Below are positions 1 through 9,746 of a stretch of 64,000 nucleotides of DNA, piece after piece; position 1 is the first letter of the stretch, and every line of letters starts with the position of its first letter. This DNA is from Halomonas sp. GT (GTDB taxonomy: Bacteria > Pseudomonadota > Gammaproteobacteria > Pseudomonadales > Halomonadaceae). A program made the position numbers and the translations under genes. The DNA lies in assembly GCF_002082565.1 (NCBI RefSeq), contig NZ_CP020562.1, positions 1,984,001 to 2,048,000 of the forward strand, written 5' to 3'. The notes under the pieces are model-generated. The model made no database searches. It saw nothing but the letters and a program-made list of their open reading frames with translations, and was not told the origin of the DNA.

Positions 1-332
1 GCCCACTGTTTATCTAGCGACTCCGTAAAACGGCCATCGATACCGCACTCACCTACTGCCACAACGCGTTTTTCGGCCTTCTGTTCGGCGAAAAGCTGCT
101 CCAAGGCGACTAAATCTTGGTTAGTGTGTTCATCAATGAAGTAAGGGTGAAGACCAACACAACTACTTACCTCCTTACGCGCACTAAGCGCCAGCACATT
201 AGGCCATAAGGAACGCGTCGTTGCTGGCACTACAAAGTGTTCGACACCCACCGCCTTGGCATTTTCGATGACCGCATCGCGATCATCTTCAAACGCCTCA
301 AAATCCAGGTGGCAGTGGGCATCAATCAACAT
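1..332 (-). CDS. TatD-family metal-dependent hydrolase (DNase), N-terminal part
   Basis: This is the first ~110 codons of a TatD/YjjV-type hydrolase; the rest lies beyond base 1. The protein begins MLIDAHCHLDF, whose H-x-H pair is the first metal-binding motif of the TatD amidohydrolase barrel. A later GLHPYFID segment and the VGECGIDG segment (metal-ligand Glu) also fit the family. Members are two-metal phosphodiesterases acting on DNA or other small substrates in the cytoplasm. The gene follows prfC by 33 nt in the same frame, so both are probably co-transcribed. The start chosen is the only in-frame ATG after the prfC stop. It has no clear purine-rich ribosome site and lies in a 17-bp tandem duplication. 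The exact substrate cannot be told. Confidence 0.9.
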   Translation of the reverse strand, partial: MLIDAHCHLDFEAFEDDRDAVIENAKAVGVEHFVVPATTRSLWPNVLALSARKEVSSCVGLHPYFIDEHTNQDLVALEQLFAEQKAEKRVVAVGECGIDGRFTESLDKQW

Positions 333-357
333 AGCAAGGAAATCAACATAGCAAGGA
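324..357. repeat. 17-bp tandem duplication over the tatD start codon
   Basis: The 17-mer AATCAACATAGCAAGGA occurs twice back to back (324-340 and 341-357). Each copy carries an ATG on the minus strand. The downstream one (332) opens the TatD frame. The upstream one (349) opens a frame that stops after seven codons. Confidence 0.9.
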
Positions 358-365
358 TGGCTCGA

Positions 366-1955
366 TCAGTGCTCACGAGTGGGCTGGAAGCGAATATCCG
401 GCCAACGCTCTTGGGTCATCTGCAGGTTGACCCGCGTTGGTGCGATATAGGTCAGGTAGCCGCCACCATCGATAGCAAGGTTGGAACTCGCTTTACGCTT
501 AAACTCTTCCAACATCTTAGCGTCTTCGCAATAGACCCAGCGTGCGGTTTGTACATTGACCCCTTCATATAGACAGTCAACTTTGTATTCCTCCTTTAAG
601 CGGTGGGCAACAACGTCAAACTGCAGCGTACCGACAGCACCAAGAATCAGGTCGTTGTTATCCATCGGCATAAAGACCTGCGTAGCGCCCTCTTCAGAGA
701 GCTGCTGGAGCCCTTTTTGCAGCGCTTTCATTTTTAACGGATCTTTTAAACGAACACGCTTGAACAACTCTGGCGCAAAGTGAGGAATGCCGGTAAAACG
801 CATATCTTCACCAACGGTGAAAGTATCACCAATCTGAATCGTGCCGTGATTGTGCAGGCCAATAATATCGCCTGGCCAGGCTTCCTCTACCTGAGAACGG
901 TCTGACGCCATAAACGTTAGGGCATCGGCAATTTTCACATCCTTGCCTATCCGCACGTGGCGCATCTTCATATTCTTTTCGTACTTACCGGAACAGACAC
1001 GCAAAAAGGCAATACGGTCACGATGGTTCGGATCCATATTCGCCTGAATTTTAAAAACGAACCCAGTAAAGCGATCATCTTGGGCGGTTACTTCGCGGAT
1101 ATCTGTCTCGCGAGGCTGGGGTGGTGGCGCGTACTCAACAAACCCATCCATCATTTCTCGTACGCCAAAGTTACCCATTGCGGTACCAAAGTACACGGGC
1201 GACAGCTCACCACGGCGATAGGCATCAAGATCAAACTCATGGGAAGCACCGCGAACCAACTCAACTTCCATGCGTAACTCTTCCGCCTGCTCTTCGCCCA
1301 GTACAGCGTCAACTTCTGGGTTATCTAAGCCCTCTATACGCTTGTCGTCTGGAATACGGCTGCCTTGCCCCTGGGTATACAGATGAATGACATCATTATA
1401 GAGGTGATACACGCCCTTAAAGTGCCGCCCCATGCCAATCGGCCATGTCATCGGCGCACACTGGATGTTTAGTACGGTCTCTACCTCATCCATGACTTCG
1501 ATGGGGTCGCGGATATCGCGGTCCATCTTGTTGATGAACGTTAAAATGGGTGTCGTGCGCAAACGACAGACTTCCATCAGTTTGATGGTTCGATCCTCAA
1601 CGCCTTTCGCGCCATCAATTACCATTAACGCAGAATCCACCGCAGTTAACGTACGGTAAGTATCTTCGGAAAAGTCTTCGTGCCCTGGCGTATCCAGCAA
1701 GTTCACGATACGCCCACCATAAGGGAACTGCATCACAGACGTCGTGACCGATATCCCGCGCTCTTGCTCCATCTTCATCCAGTCTGATGTGGCATGGCGA
1801 TCATTACGCTTGCTCTTAACAGAGCCTGCTAACTGAATAGCATTTCCGAATAACAGCATTTTTTCGGTAATGGTGGTTTTACCAGCGTCGGGGTGCGAAA
1901 TAATCGCAAACGTACGGCGTAGTTCTGCTTCGCGCGCTAATTTGGCGTCAGACAT
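366..1955 (-). CDS. prfC: peptide chain release factor 3 (RF3)
   Basis: RF3 is a translational GTPase that removes RF1/RF2 from the ribosome after peptide release. The predicted protein has 529 residues, the same length as the E. coli protein. The GTPase domain is plain: P-loop SHPDAGKTT near residue 18, switch region around [18 protein letters not shown] and NKMDRD. The C-terminal part follows elongation-factor-like domains. I start at [12 protein letters not shown] because this gives the standard length and N-terminus; the open frame runs 33 codons further upstream without family character. The tatD-like gene follows directly. Nothing is unusual in the coding sequence. Confidence 0.97.
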   Translation of the reverse strand: MSDAKLAREAELRRTFAIISHPDAGKTTITEKMLLFGNAIQLAGSVKSKRNDRHATSDWMKMEQERGISVTTSVMQFPYGGRIVNLLDTPGHEDFSEDTYRTLTAVDSALMVIDGAKGVEDRTIKLMEVCRLRTTPILTFINKMDRDIRDPIEVMDEVETVLNIQCAPMTWPIGMGRHFKGVYHLYNDVIHLYTQGQGSRIPDDKRIEGLDNPEVDAVLGEEQAEELRMEVELVRGASHEFDLDAYRRGELSPVYFGTAMGNFGVREMMDGFVEYAPPPQPRETDIREVTAQDDRFTGFVFKIQANMDPNHRDRIAFLRVCSGKYEKNMKMRHVRIGKDVKIADALTFMASDRSQVEEAWPGDIIGLHNHGTIQIGDTFTVGEDMRFTGIPHFAPELFKRVRLKDPLKMKALQKGLQQLSEEGATQVFMPMDNNDLILGAVGTLQFDVVAHRLKEEYKVDCLYEGVNVQTARWVYCEDAKMLEEFKRKASSNLAIDGGGYLTYIAPTRVNLQMTQERWPDIRFQPTREH

Positions 1956-2200
1956 GGAGTTCTCTAAAAAAGGTACAACGTTATGACTGGGGTGGCGCCT
2001 TAAATATCGGCGTTTACATGGATATATGGTAACGCAACTAGGCCGTTGCGGCATACCATGGATAGCAAAGGGGGATCATGAAGGTAACCACTAGCGTCGT
2101 AAAAAAGAAAAGCGACGGCAACCACTAGAAAAATAGTTAGAGGAAATCTTAAAAAAGCGCCGAACTTGTCGGCGCTATACTCGTGCTGATTTTTGTTTGG

Positions 2201-2410
2201 CTAGGCGTAAGTATTAACTTGCGTGCCCACGCTGCCCTCTTGAGCAAGGTCTGGCTGGGCGCCCATGTTAGCAGAGGCAAGCACTTCAGATACTTGCTGT
2301 GCCTGCATATCAAGAGACTGCTTAAAAATCTGCATCTGGGCTTGTTCAGCAGATTGCGCTTGATTCATATAGAGTGCGGTGCTCACTGCGTTGCTTACGG
2401 CAACATCCAT
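2201..2410 (-). CDS. small YjfB-like putative motility protein
   Basis: This 69-residue protein is hydrophilic, rich in Gln and Ala and entirely helical in character, with no signal or membrane segment. It begins MDVAVSNAVSTAL and contains IFKQSLDMQAQQV, and it ends in a VNTYA tail. This resembles the YjfB family of small putative motility proteins (about 60-70 residues, often near flagellar genes). No flagellar genes are nearby. The gene stands alone between prfC and a DadA-like oxidase, both on the same strand. Its role is unknown. Confidence 0.65.
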   Translation of the reverse strand: MDVAVSNAVSTALYMNQAQSAEQAQMQIFKQSLDMQAQQVSEVLASANMGAQPDLAQEGSVGTQVNTYA

Positions 2411-2511
2411 CTTTCACCTCACGATTGAGACATGTTTTACCAAGATAGCAAACATCATGCTTTACTACCAAGCGCCTCTCCCATTAAACACCTAGACAAC
2501 CACTCACTGCT

Positions 2512-3753
2512 TTAGAAACGGTCAGCCCTAAAAGGCGCCATATCAATCTCAGTCGGCTTACCTTCTATCATATCCGCCAGTAATTGCCCGGTAGCAGGAC
2601 CTAGGGTAAATCCTTGATGGCCATGTCCAAAAGCTAACCACAAACCACGATGTTTGGGAGCCGGCCCTATAACAGGCTTCATATCAGGCAAACATGGCCG
2701 CGCACCTTTCCAAGCAGAGGCGTCGCGACGCTCACCAAGGGGGAAGATCGTGCGCGCAACCTTTTCTGCAGCAGCCAACTGTTGCTCATCTGCTGGCGAC
2801 TCAAGTCGGTCAAGCTCAGCCCCGGTGGTCAACCGAACGCCTGCATTCATGGGGGCAAGCAAGTAACCAACCTCTGCATCCATTAACCAGTAATGTAGCT
2901 TTTTAGAAGGCTGTGTGGCGTAGTGCATGTGATAACCACGCTTAACAAACGTCGGGAAATGATAGCCTAAGCCTTTCAGCCAGCTACCTGCCCATGGCCC
3001 CAGTGCAACGGCAACATTATCTGCTTCTAGGCACTCAGCAGCTGTATCAACCTGCCAGCGCTCTCCTTGCTGCTTCACACCCTGAATATCTGTTTGCAAA
3101 ATACGCCCACCTTGCTGGACAAAAGCATCTGCATAAGCGGCAACCAGCCCACCTGGATCAGCAACTGTCCAAGGGTCAAGCCAGTGAATAGCACCAATAA
3201 TATCGCTACCTAAATCGGGCTCTTTGGCCACCAGTGCATCACGGCCCAAAACGTCAAACTGAACACCAAAATTATCACGGGCGTCTTGCGCTTCTTTTAC
3301 GCGTTTATCTAGCTCTTCAGGCGTGCGATAAATTTCCAACCAGCCTTCCCGGCGAACCAAATGCTCAGCATTTGCCGCTTCAATCATCGGGCCGTGAGTC
3401 TTCAAGCAGAGCTGTATCAATGACGCATACTCAGGCACTATTTTTTTATAGTGTCTGCTGGAAGAGTTATGCCAGTAGCTCAACAACGGTGAAGCAGCAT
3501 TAATCATGCCTGCAGGCCGATAACGAATATCAACACGCTTATTTGGCAGCACGCTCAGGATGGTTTTCATATCCCGCGGAAAAGCATAAGGACGAACCGC
3601 TTCGCGCTGGATAATACCGGCATTGCCGAAAGAGGTTTCACGACCAGGTTGGCGGCGATCAACCAGTGTTACTTGATGACCACGCTGCTGCAGGTGCCAT
3701 GCAATGCTGACACCGACCATACCTGCCCCTAACACCACCGTTTGACGTGCCAT
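2512..3753 (-). CDS. FAD-dependent D-amino-acid dehydrogenase-like oxidoreductase (DAO family)
   Basis: The 413-residue protein has an N-terminal FAD-binding Rossmann motif (VVLGAGMVG, followed by a basic strand end LVDRR). Its overall organisation matches DadA and related D-amino-acid dehydrogenases/glycine oxidases. The C-terminal segment with GPAPKHRGLWLAFGHGHQGF is the typical second FAD contact of the DAO family. Such enzymes oxidatively deaminate D-amino acids or similar amines on the cytoplasmic face of the membrane and pass electrons to the respiratory chain. The gene is monocistronic with a long AT-rich leader. Substrate (D-alanine, other D-amino acids, hydroxyproline epimers) cannot be read from the sequence, so no symbol is given. 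Confidence 0.85.
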   Translation of the reverse strand: MARQTVVLGAGMVGVSIAWHLQQRGHQVTLVDRRQPGRETSFGNAGIIQREAVRPYAFPRDMKTILSVLPNKRVDIRYRPAGMINAASPLLSYWHNSSSRHYKKIVPEYASLIQLCLKTHGPMIEAANAEHLVRREGWLEIYRTPEELDKRVKEAQDARDNFGVQFDVLGRDALVAKEPDLGSDIIGAIHWLDPWTVADPGGLVAAYADAFVQQGGRILQTDIQGVKQQGERWQVDTAAECLEADNVAVALGPWAGSWLKGLGYHFPTFVKRGYHMHYATQPSKKLHYWLMDAEVGYLLAPMNAGVRLTTGAELDRLESPADEQQLAAAEKVARTIFPLGERRDASAWKGARPCLPDMKPVIGPAPKHRGLWLAFGHGHQGFTLGPATGQLLADMIEGKPTEIDMAPFRADRF

Positions 3754-4276
3754 TGTGTTGCGCTCCCTAAAAGAAAATACTGACTACAGCTCAGATGATT
3801 GTTTTCAACCAGTAACTCGCTAAAAAATATCACTAACCAAACAGCATTAACATAGCTTAAAAAACTGTTTTAAGGATAATAATTAGTGATAAATATCGAA
3901 TTAAAAAATAATATAGGAGACTTCACTATCTGGATCGCTAATACCATCAAAATGCACTAGCGCTTCTCACTAAAGACCTTTTAAAACGGTTTATCAAGCG
4001 TGAGCGTACACACCTATTACGATGAAATCGCGATAAGAAACCTAGGAAAAATTCACAAGAATTTCAGAAAGTGAGTAATTTTTCTGATGGGAATTGAACC
4101 ATAGGCAAAACCTAGAAAAGGCATTGCATAGCCAATAAGATGAAAGACGTTTAAAACACGAGCGACCAAAAACGCAAAAAAGCCGAACGTAGGTCAGCTT
4201 GGTTTCAAATAGAATAATTAACAACTAAGGAAGGTAAAAAAAGAAAGGAACTTTTTGAAGATAACATCAAGGTTAA
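3754..4276. other. gene-free AT-rich gap between the DadA-like gene and the tRNA cluster
   Basis: About 520 bases with no believable coding frame. It contains the leader of the DadA-like gene and the run-off region of the tRNA operon. A 60-codon open frame inside it (minus strand) has Cys/Phe-rich composition unlike a protein and I treat it as chance. I see no strong terminator hairpin. Confidence 0.6.
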
Positions 4277-4352
4277 TGGGGTGGATGATGGGGATCGAAC
4301 CCACGACCACCGGAGCCACAATCCGGGGCTCTACCACTGAGCTACATCCACC
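4277..4352 (-). tRNA. tRNA-His (GTG), copy 1
   Basis: On the minus strand the sequence folds as a standard cloverleaf. The acceptor strand GTGGATG pairs with CATCCAC, the anticodon is GTG, and CCA is encoded. An extra G at -1 (base 4352) pairs with C73, the usual tRNA-His identity feature. It is identical to the second copy 121 bases away. Confidence 0.97.
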
Positions 4353-4397
4353 ACAACCTAAAACTGTAATTGCATATAATTAATACGTGTCATCAAA

Positions 4398-4473
4398 TGG
4401 GGTGGATGATGGGGATCGAACCCACGACCACCGGAGCCACAATCCGGGGCTCTACCACTGAGCTACATCCACC
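4398..4473 (-). tRNA. tRNA-His (GTG), copy 2
   Basis: A second identical 76-nt tRNA-His with G-1, anticodon GTG and encoded CCA. The 45-bp spacer between the copies is AT-rich and unrelated to the gene, which points to a local tandem duplication. Confidence 0.97.
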
Positions 4474-4530
4474 ATTGATGAAGTACTGATTTACATGCCT
4501 TACCGAATGTGTCCATTAAAAGGCTTTTAA

Positions 4531-4607
4531 TGGCACGCCCAGCAGGACTCGAACCCGCAACCTACGGCTTAGAAGGCCGTTGCTCTATCCGGTTGAGCTA
4601 TGGGCGC
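4531..4607 (-). tRNA. tRNA-Arg (TCT)
   Basis: A 77-nt cloverleaf on the minus strand with anticodon TCT and encoded CCA. The acceptor arm GCGCCCA pairs with TGGGCGT, with a G-T wobble at the first pair. Confidence 0.96.
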
Positions 4608-4699
4608 ACATAAAGCATTCTAAGAGACTGAATACTGATGAGCACTTGACCACAACCAATGTTCGGAAAAGCAAGTTACCACCTTCCGCGCTAGGTATG

Positions 4700-4776
4700 T
4701 GGTCGGGATGGAGGGATTCGAACCCCCGACATCCTGCTCCCAAAGCAGGCGCGCTACCAGACTGCGCTACATCCCG
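4700..4776 (-). tRNA. tRNA-Pro (TGG)
   Basis: A 77-nt cloverleaf on the minus strand with anticodon TGG (decodes CCN proline codons), acceptor CGGGATG pairing with CATCCCG, and encoded CCA. It is the promoter-proximal gene of the four-tRNA operon Pro-Arg-His-His, similar in content to the argX-hisR-leuT-proM cluster of enterobacteria. Confidence 0.97.
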
Positions 4777-4823
4777 ATTTCTTACCTTAGACGCTGCTGC
4801 ATGTCCCGTCTCAAGCGAGGCAT

Positions 4824-4851
4824 ATATTACTATTTCTGAGTTTAAAGTCAA
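4824..4851 (-). promoter_or_regulatory. sigma-70 promoter of the tRNA operon
   Basis: Read on the minus strand: TTGACT (4851-4846), a 16-base spacer, then TAATAT (4829-4824), followed by a GC-rich discriminator (GCCTCGC). A GC-rich discriminator just after the -10 box is typical of stable-RNA promoters under stringent control. It lies 48 bases before the tRNA-Pro gene. Confidence 0.6.
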
Positions 4852-5111
4852 CACCTAAAGTGATTGATTCGTTAGAAGCTTTGCCTTGTCGCCCTAGCAT
4901 GCGAAAATCAGCCCTTCTCGAAAGCCAGTGACCTCCTGCGCTCAGCCCCGAATTCCAGGTGCTGAGTTATAGATAGCGGGGTTTTACGTATCGGTGTTCA
5001 AGTACAAAGGTTCAGGTACGATGCTCACGCACCGAACCACCCTACTTTAAACATCACGGCCTAGACATAGTCACTCAGCTTCGTTTCTAACCTTCACAGG
5101 GATCCTAATAC
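4852..5111. other. intergenic region upstream of folD
   Basis: No coding frame that resembles a protein. It presumably carries the folD promoter, but I cannot point to convincing -35/-10 boxes. No riboswitch consensus was recognised. Confidence 0.5.
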
Positions 5112-5978
5112 ATGACCGCCCAACTTATCGATGGCAAGGCCATCGCCGCTAATGTCCGCCAGCAAGTTGCCGAGAAAATCAGCGCGCGCCAGCAAGCTGG
5201 CGCGCGGGCACCTGGACTAGCTGTTGTTGTGGTCGGGGAAGACCCAGCCTCCCATGTTTATGTCAGCAACAAACACCGCGCCTGTGAGCAGGCAGGCATC
5301 CTCTCTTTTCAACATGCGCTACCTGCTGATACGCAGCAGCATGAACTTGAAGCGCTGGTCGATCAGCTAAATGACGATGCAACGGTTGACGGCATTCTTG
5401 TTCAGCTACCATTGCCAAAGCATTTAGACTCTCGCCCTATTCTTGAGCGCATTCGCCCAGATAAGGACGTCGACGGCTTTCACCCATATAACATTGGTCG
5501 CCTAGCGCAACGTATGCCCTCGCTTAGGCCCTGCACACCTAAAGGTATTATGACTATGCTTGCCCATAGCGGCATTGCCGTGCGGGGTTTAGATGCCACT
5601 GTAGTCGGCGCGTCCAACATTGTCGGTCGCCCAATGGCTTTGGAGCTTATGTTAGCAGGCTGTACCACAACGGTATGCCACCGCTTCACTCTACAGCTTG
5701 AGTCACACGTGCGCCGCGCTGACTTGGTTGTTGTGGCTGTCGGCAAACCCGGCATTGTCAAAGGGGAGTGGATCAAGCCGGGCGCCATCGTGATTGATGT
5801 TGGCATTAATCGCCAAGAAGACGGCACGCTCACTGGTGACGTTGATTTCAAAGCTGCGGCAGAGCGCGCCAGTTTCATTACACCCGTGCCTGGCGGCGTT
5901 GGGCCGATGACCGTTGCCACACTACTTGAAAACACGCTAGAAGCCGCTGAACGGCACGACAAAGGCTTAGAGCAGTAG
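5112..5978 (+). CDS. folD: bifunctional methylenetetrahydrofolate dehydrogenase / cyclohydrolase
   Basis: FolD interconverts 5,10-methylene-THF and 10-formyl-THF, using NADP+, in cytoplasmic one-carbon metabolism. The 288-residue length is standard. The catalytic lysine is K54 in the YVSNKHRA segment, the same number as in E. coli. The QLPLPKH motif, the nucleotide-binding [11 protein letters not shown] motif and the PGGVGPMT signature near the C-terminus are all present. The gene reads away from the tRNA operon and is followed 48 bases later by mtnN. It works in the same one-carbon pool as the glycine cleavage genes 12-18 kb downstream. Confidence 0.98.
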   Translation: MTAQLIDGKAIAANVRQQVAEKISARQQAGARAPGLAVVVVGEDPASHVYVSNKHRACEQAGILSFQHALPADTQQHELEALVDQLNDDATVDGILVQLPLPKHLDSRPILERIRPDKDVDGFHPYNIGRLAQRMPSLRPCTPKGIMTMLAHSGIAVRGLDATVVGASNIVGRPMALELMLAGCTTTVCHRFTLQLESHVRRADLVVVAVGKPGIVKGEWIKPGAIVIDVGINRQEDGTLTGDVDFKAAAERASFITPVPGGVGPMTVATLLENTLEAAERHDKGLEQ

Positions 5979-6026
5979 TGTTACACACACCACTGCAGTT
6001 AACGATTTTTTAGGGAGTAAACACGA

Positions 6027-6740
6027 GTGCAACGTATTGGAATCATCGGCGCGATGGCGCAGGAAGTGGTTATACTGGCAGGACAGCTAGAAGGCGCTCA
6101 ACGCTACGAGCATGCTGGCTTCGTTTTTTATACGGGCACACGTTACGGATTGGAAATTATTGTGCTGCAGTCGGGGATAGGCAAAGTCAACGCGGCGGTA
6201 GGCACAGCGATTCTACTTGAACGGCACCAGCCTGATGCAATCATTAATACCGGTTCCGCAGGCGGCTTCGCGACTGATCTTACTATTGGTGATGTGATTA
6301 TTTCGGATGAAGTTCGCCATCATGATGTTGATGCAGTGGTCTTTGGCTATGAGATTGGTCAGGTACCTGGAATGCCAGCAGCCTACCAAGCAGACAAACA
6401 ACTTCGTGATATCGCCCGCAATGCTATTGCAGCATTAGGTGAAGTCAATGTACGTGAGGGGCTCATCGCCACAGGCGATGCCTTTATGGCCGACCCTGTT
6501 CGTGTCGCGACTACCCGTGAACAGTTTCCTACTATGCTAGCCGTTGAAATGGAAGGCGCCGCTATTGCACAAACATGTCATCTCTATGACTGCCCATTTG
6601 TCGTCATTCGCGCGCTTTCTGATATACCTGGCAGTGGAGACAACCACCTGTCATTCGAGCAATTTTTAGACATCGCGGCTGACCATTCATCACGGATGGT
6701 AGATCAGATGCTGATCGAGCTTGGTAAGACCAAGAAATAG
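6027..6740 (+). CDS. mtnN: 5'-methylthioadenosine / S-adenosylhomocysteine nucleosidase
   Basis: This enzyme cleaves MTA and SAH to adenine plus the thioribose, which removes SAM by-products and feeds autoinducer-2 synthesis. The start codon is GTG, preceded by a GGGAG ribosome site. The 237 residues include GIIGAMAQEV with catalytic Glu13, the TGSAGG motif, VEMEGAAIAQ (substrate-binding Met-Glu) and the catalytic Asp in ALSDIPGS. It probably shares the folD transcript. A strong bidirectional terminator separates it from the convergent pyrC. Confidence 0.96.
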   Translation: MQRIGIIGAMAQEVVILAGQLEGAQRYEHAGFVFYTGTRYGLEIIVLQSGIGKVNAAVGTAILLERHQPDAIINTGSAGGFATDLTIGDVIISDEVRHHDVDAVVFGYEIGQVPGMPAAYQADKQLRDIARNAIAALGEVNVREGLIATGDAFMADPVRVATTREQFPTMLAVEMEGAAIAQTCHLYDCPFVVIRALSDIPGSGDNHLSFEQFLDIAADHSSRMVDQMLIELGKTKK

Positions 6741-6770
6741 ACGTTAGCAAATAGCGCTTAAAGCGTCATA

Positions 6771-6800
6771 AAAACGGAGCCAGTCGGCTCCGTTTTTTTT
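6771..6800. terminator. bidirectional terminator between mtnN and pyrC
   Basis: Hairpin with arms AAACGGAGCC and GGCTCCGTTT around a short CAGTC-like loop, followed by a T8 run on the plus strand and preceded by an A run that serves the minus strand. Confidence 0.9.
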
Positions 6801-6822
6801 ATCAGCGATACAACTATTCGAG

Positions 6823-7860
6823 CTACGCTTTCAGCTTCCATGCCAAGCTCTCACCTGCCATCAACGGGATAATATGCTGACCAGCTGTATAGGGATAATG
6901 TGCTGGCAGACTCCAGGAACGACGCTCCAATGTCACGCTATCAGCATTAGTTGGTAATCCATAAAAACGCGGTCCGTTTAGGCTGGCAAACGCTTCTAGC
7001 TTGTCCAAGGCATCCATTTCCTCAAATGCTGCTGCATAGAGTTCAATGGCAGCAGGCGCTGTATATGCCCCTGCGCAGCCGCAGCTGGACTCTTTATCGC
7101 CTTGGGCATGAGGTGCACTATCGGTGCCCAAAAAGAATTTAGGACTACCACTGGTCGCTGCTTTTAACAACGCTTGGCGATGCTGCTCACGCTTTAGTAT
7201 GGGCAAGCAGTAATAATGCGGACGAATACCACCCGCCAGCATTTTGTTGCGATTAAACAGCAGGTGGTGGGCCGTAATCGTAGCGGCAATGTTATCAGGT
7301 GCAGTTGCGACAAACTCTGCAGCCTGCTGGGTCGTAATATGCTCAAACACTACCTTAAGATTAGGATGTCTAGCCAAAAGTGGTTTCATAACCTGCTCAA
7401 TAAACACCGCCTCTCGATCAAAAATATCAATTTCATGATCGGTCACTTCACCATGCACCAACAGCGGCATACCAACGTTTGCTAGCATCGCAATAGTGTC
7501 ATCGCAATGCGCAATGTCGGTGACACCTGATGCAGAGTTAGTGGTAGCGCCCGCGGGATAAAGCTTCACGGCTTTTACGACACCACTTTCAGCAGCGCGC
7601 TCAATTTCTTCAGGGGGTGTCGTGTCTGTTAAATAGAGCGTCATCAAAGGTTCAAAAGCACTCCCTTCGGGCAACGCTGCTAAAATCCTCTGCCGATACG
7701 CTTGTGCTTGAGCGGTAGTGGTTACCGGCGGCTTTAGATTAGGCATTATAATCGCACGCCCCATTTGGGCGGCGGTATGACCTACCACAGCGCTTAGCGC
7801 CTCATCATCACGTAAGTGAAGATGCCAATCATCGGGGCGAATCAACGTAATAGCGTCCAC
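6823..7860 (-). CDS. pyrC: dihydroorotase, class II
   Basis: PyrC closes carbamoyl-aspartate to dihydroorotate in pyrimidine synthesis. The 345-residue length is that of the E. coli-type monofunctional enzyme. Visible features are the metal-binding [10 protein letters not shown] (H-x-H), the carboxylated lysine region [22 protein letters not shown], the histidines in VFEHITT and ITAHHLLF, and the catalytic Asp in [13 protein letters not shown]. It stands alone on the minus strand, convergent with mtnN, with its own terminator. Confidence 0.98.
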   Translation of the reverse strand: MDAITLIRPDDWHLHLRDDEALSAVVGHTAAQMGRAIIMPNLKPPVTTTAQAQAYRQRILAALPEGSAFEPLMTLYLTDTTPPEEIERAAESGVVKAVKLYPAGATTNSASGVTDIAHCDDTIAMLANVGMPLLVHGEVTDHEIDIFDREAVFIEQVMKPLLARHPNLKVVFEHITTQQAAEFVATAPDNIAATITAHHLLFNRNKMLAGGIRPHYYCLPILKREQHRQALLKAATSGSPKFFLGTDSAPHAQGDKESSCGCAGAYTAPAAIELYAAAFEEMDALDKLEAFASLNGPRFYGLPTNADSVTLERRSWSLPAHYPYTAGQHIIPLMAGESLAWKLKA

Positions 7861-8009
7861 GGCAAGTCCTGTGCAGAAATGGATTAAGTCAAAGGGTCAG
7901 AACAGTATACCCAATCCAGGTAACGGATAAATCTCCCCTATCCATCCCACAGCCGTTCTCAAGTGTCGTATCATGGCGTCACTTCGTAAGATCAAGGACT
8001 CAGTTTTTT

Positions 8010-8426
8010 ATGCAGAATGTGCGTCGCTATGCGGACATTATCGCCAGTATTGAAGGATTACTATGGCTTGGTCTTGCCTGGTCGATATCCTTTTCAATGT
8101 ATTTTGGGAGTACCGAACCGACGCTAGCTGTCCTATTCGTTGTTGGTGCACTCGTGCTATTCGGTTGGGCGCACCGCCCAATGCGTTACCTGTTGAAACG
8201 CTACCATGTGCGTAAGCGCCGCACTGACATGTGGATTCATACGCTAGCACTGCCACTCTTGCTCGCCATGTTTTTCCATATCATGTTAGAGGCTGTGCTG
8301 GGCAGTGCCTGGCTACCTCCTAAAATGCTGCTATTCAACTTGCTTGCCTCGGCGGGATGGCTAACGTTCGTTATGACGTTATTTATAAAATATGTTATTC
8401 ACAATGTGAAAGCATCGAGCAAATAA
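8010..8426 (+). CDS. small four-helix membrane protein preceding regB
   Basis: I do not recognise a named family. The 138 residues contain four hydrophobic stretches (approximately 14-31, 37-53, 77-97 and 104-128). A basic loop RPMRYLLKRYHVRKRRTD lies between the second and third. There is no signal cleavage site. The stop codon lies only 7 bases before the regB start, so this is the first gene of a regBA operon. Its position suggests a membrane partner or respiratory accessory, but that is inference from context alone. Confidence 0.75.
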   Translation: MQNVRRYADIIASIEGLLWLGLAWSISFSMYFGSTEPTLAVLFVVGALVLFGWAHRPMRYLLKRYHVRKRRTDMWIHTLALPLLLAMFFHIMLEAVLGSAWLPPKMLLFNLLASAGWLTFVMTLFIKYVIHNVKASSK

Positions 8427-8433
8427 GCACGCT

Positions 8434-9708
8434 ATGCCTACCGCCCTGCCTCTCCCGCTTTCGACGCCAAACCGTAACCTCGTTCGATTAACGATCGTTA
8501 GAGGCATTACCTGGACTGGTTTTTTACTGGCCATTATCGTTGGCATTGAGCTGCTCGCTTTCGATTTACCCGTGACCGCAGTCGTCAGTGTTGTGATTGC
8601 CATGGGGGTTCTAAATATCGCCACATGGTGGCGTTTAGGAAGACCCAAAGCGGTTAATCATTTCGAATATCTTGCCCACTTACTGGCCGATATTGCAGGC
8701 TTAACGCTGCTATTTTATTTTTCTGGTGGTTCAACAAACCCCTTTATTACCTACTATTTAGTGCCTGTCACTATCGCCGCCGCAACTCTCCCCTGGCGGC
8801 ATGCCTGGATCATCGCCGCTTGTTCAATGGCAGGTTACACCTACCTGATGTTTTTTTATCACCCGATACCTCAGCTGGGCCACATTAACAGCGACGGCCC
8901 ACTGAGCCTTCACGTATTGGGTATGTGGCTTAATTTCGGTCTCTCAGCCGGTCTGGTCACGTTTTTTATCTACAAAATGGCCCACGCCCTGCGTAATCGA
9001 GATAAAGCACTATCTCGCACTCGAGAGGCGGCGCTGCGCAATGAACAGGTGTTAGCAGTTGCTACCCAGGCCGCTGGCACGGCCCATGAGCTTGGTACGC
9101 CGCTATCAACGATGGCCGTGCTGCTAAATGAAATGTACCAGGACGCACCGAATGACTCCCCCTTGCAACAAGATTTAGCCATTCTTCGTCAGCAGGTAGA
9201 CGTGTGTAAATCGCGCTTACAACACCTAGTTACGACGGCTGACCGTCGACGCATGGCAGAACCTGAAGTACTCGACGCTGAACTATGGTTAGCCGCAGTT
9301 GTGCAACGCTGGCTCGTTATCAGGCCAGATGTTAGCCATTTTTTTGATGTTGCCGAGAGACGAGGCCGCCCTTGGTTGGCCGTTGATGCCACATTAGATC
9401 AAGCGCTGACCAATTTGCTGAATAATGCCGCCGACGCTAACCCAGAGCAAATTGCTATTCGATTGGATTGGCAAGATGAAAGTGTGGTTATCGATATACG
9501 CGACCATGGACCCGGTATCGCTATGTCGATTGCTGACCAGCTAGGCGACACGTTTATTTCTACCAAAAGCAAAGGCATGGGGATCGGACTGTTTTTAACC
9601 CATGCCACCATTAATCGTTTCGGTGGTGGAGTAAGCCTGTACAATCATCCTGAAGGCGGTACGTTAACGGAAGTGACGCTGCCTCTTTGTTCCGCCCCTG
9701 ATAAGTAA
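8434..9708 (+). CDS. regB: RegB/PrrB-family redox-sensing histidine kinase
   Basis: This 424-residue kinase has about six membrane helices in residues 15-185, then the dimerisation/phospho-acceptor helix with AGTAHELGTPLST (His218) and an ATPase domain (NNAADANP, DHGPGI, GMGIGLFL). It carries the RegB hallmarks. The GGSTNPF heptad at 98-104 is the known ubiquinone-binding motif. Cys258 lies exactly 40 residues after the phospho-His, as for the redox-active C265/H225 pair of Rhodobacter RegB. Such kinases phosphorylate RegA when the quinone pool is reduced. It is followed by regA after 38 bases. No other kinase family keeps this heptad, so confidence is high. Confidence 0.93.
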   Translation: MPTALPLPLSTPNRNLVRLTIVRGITWTGFLLAIIVGIELLAFDLPVTAVVSVVIAMGVLNIATWWRLGRPKAVNHFEYLAHLLADIAGLTLLFYFSGGSTNPFITYYLVPVTIAAATLPWRHAWIIAACSMAGYTYLMFFYHPIPQLGHINSDGPLSLHVLGMWLNFGLSAGLVTFFIYKMAHALRNRDKALSRTREAALRNEQVLAVATQAAGTAHELGTPLSTMAVLLNEMYQDAPNDSPLQQDLAILRQQVDVCKSRLQHLVTTADRRRMAEPEVLDAELWLAAVVQRWLVIRPDVSHFFDVAERRGRPWLAVDATLDQALTNLLNNAADANPEQIAIRLDWQDESVVIDIRDHGPGIAMSIADQLGDTFISTKSKGMGIGLFLTHATINRFGGGVSLYNHPEGGTLTEVTLPLCSAPDK

Positions 9709-9746
9709 CAGCGACGCAGAGCATTCGCCAGAAAATCGAGGACATC

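Noticed and set aside
4042..4224. 60-codon frame between the DadA-like gene and tRNAs
   Set aside because: Cys/Phe-rich composition, no ribosome site, AT-rich non-coding context.
4580..4858. Long frames across the tRNA cluster on both strands
   Set aside because: They overlap real tRNA genes and are shadows.
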